Shown in pieces: positions 63,846 to 64,000 of a stretch of 64,000 bases of DNA. The stretch lies in NCBI GenBank assembly GCA_019419585.1, contig DXZQ01000001.1:83316-147315 (forward strand). Reading direction: 5' to 3'. Both the position numbers and the translations under genes were made by a program. This stretch comes from Collinsella sp. (GTDB taxonomy: Bacteria; Actinomycetota; Coriobacteriia; Coriobacteriales; Coriobacteriaceae). Position 1 is the first letter of the stretch. Each line of letters begins with the position of its first letter. The notes under the pieces are model-generated. The model was not told where the DNA came from. It saw only the letters and a list, made by a program, of their open reading frames with translations, and did no database searches.

Positions 63846-63875
63846 ATTGTAGCCCGTTCACAGAAGATGCGACAA
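63846..63875 (-). promoter_or_regulatory. Promoter of the acpS operon
   Basis: TTGTCG (63875-63870) and TACAAT (63851-63846), 18-bp spacer, on the minus strand, 29 bp before the acpS start. Confidence 0.65.
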
Positions 63876-63931
63876 ACGAGGGTTATAAAACACAGCTACT
63901 ATGTGAGACAAAAGCCCGTAAACGCAAAAAA

Positions 63932-63955
63932 GGGGGAGGCCGCGAGGCCTCCCCC
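63932..63955. terminator. Bidirectional terminator at right edge
   Basis: GGGGGAGGCC and GGCCTCCCCC (GCGA loop) flanked by six A on the left and TTCTT on the right. The minus-strand T run suggests it ends a transcript entering from beyond the window. The last 45 bases show no gene I can identify. Confidence 0.85.
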
Positions 63956-64000
63956 TTCTTCAAGTCATCCGACGGCTCGGTGCCGTCCACCGGTCAGCGG

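Overview
The window looks like chromosomal DNA of a Collinsella-type gut actinobacterium (Coriobacteriia). This is an inference from the high GC content, the mix of actinobacterial genes with PTS and sugar genes, a small conserved protein inside the histidine operon, and the many intergenic palindromes. No 16S rRNA gene is present to confirm it.

Layout. 1-1.6 kb: a PTS IIB protein with a VOC protein, a membrane-anchored unknown and tRNA-Leu(UAA). 1.7-8.3 kb: two AAA_14/DUF4143 ATPase genes, each preceded by direct repeats of 33-bp period, bracketing ppx/gppA-like, FtsB/DivIC-like and enolase genes. 8.4-14.7 kb: mazG, yfcE-like, an orphan LarC C-terminal domain, then a one-chain CydDC-type ABC transporter overlapping a YgbA/NO-type protein gene. 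14.8-24.1 kb: a complete histidine pathway: hisZG (fused), D, C, B, H, A, F, I, a small unknown gene and E on the minus strand, with a convergent PHP histidinol phosphatase. 24.3-25.8 kb: an IS3-family element with a broken transposase. 25.9-31.3 kb: a probable sugar-amine locus (TIM-barrel epimerase, two SIS enzymes, two overlapping GntR regulators). 31.5-36.5 kb: LacI regulator, murB, a secreted coiled-coil NlpC/P60-CHAP-like hydrolase, galE. 36.6-49 kb: an alpha-glucan region (malQ, glgP, ABC importer, TreR-like GntR regulator, and a PTS EIICB fused to a HAD phosphatase). 49-56.5 kb: polyprenyl synthase, a peptidoglycan-binding-domain protein, tRNA-Gln(UUG), a repeat-dense gap, an orphan JetD-like Toprim protein, and cstA behind an attenuator-like leader. 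57-63.8 kb: one compact operon acpS-nnr-alr-udg-tsaE-tsaB/rimI/tsaD.

How the genes work together. The most coherent unit is the alpha-glucan region. Five sites resembling TTGTTTAAACAA lie at the malQ, ABC importer, GntR regulator and PTS-HAD promoters, which suggests one regulon. The PTS-HAD fusion could import a glucoside as its phosphate and release free sugar for MalQ and GlgP, recalling the MalT/MapP maltose route of enterococci but in a single chain. The cstA leader encodes a 14-residue peptide ending in Ile-Ile-Ser-Val-Val-Ile-Ile ahead of alternative hairpins and a terminator, as expected for branched-chain amino-acid attenuation.

The gaps carry several families of palindromes. The most notable is a ~130-bp structured element present three times, each time 7-19 bp after the stop codon of a minus-strand gene. 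Its core is conserved, while its outer arms differ in sequence yet stay self-complementary in two copies.
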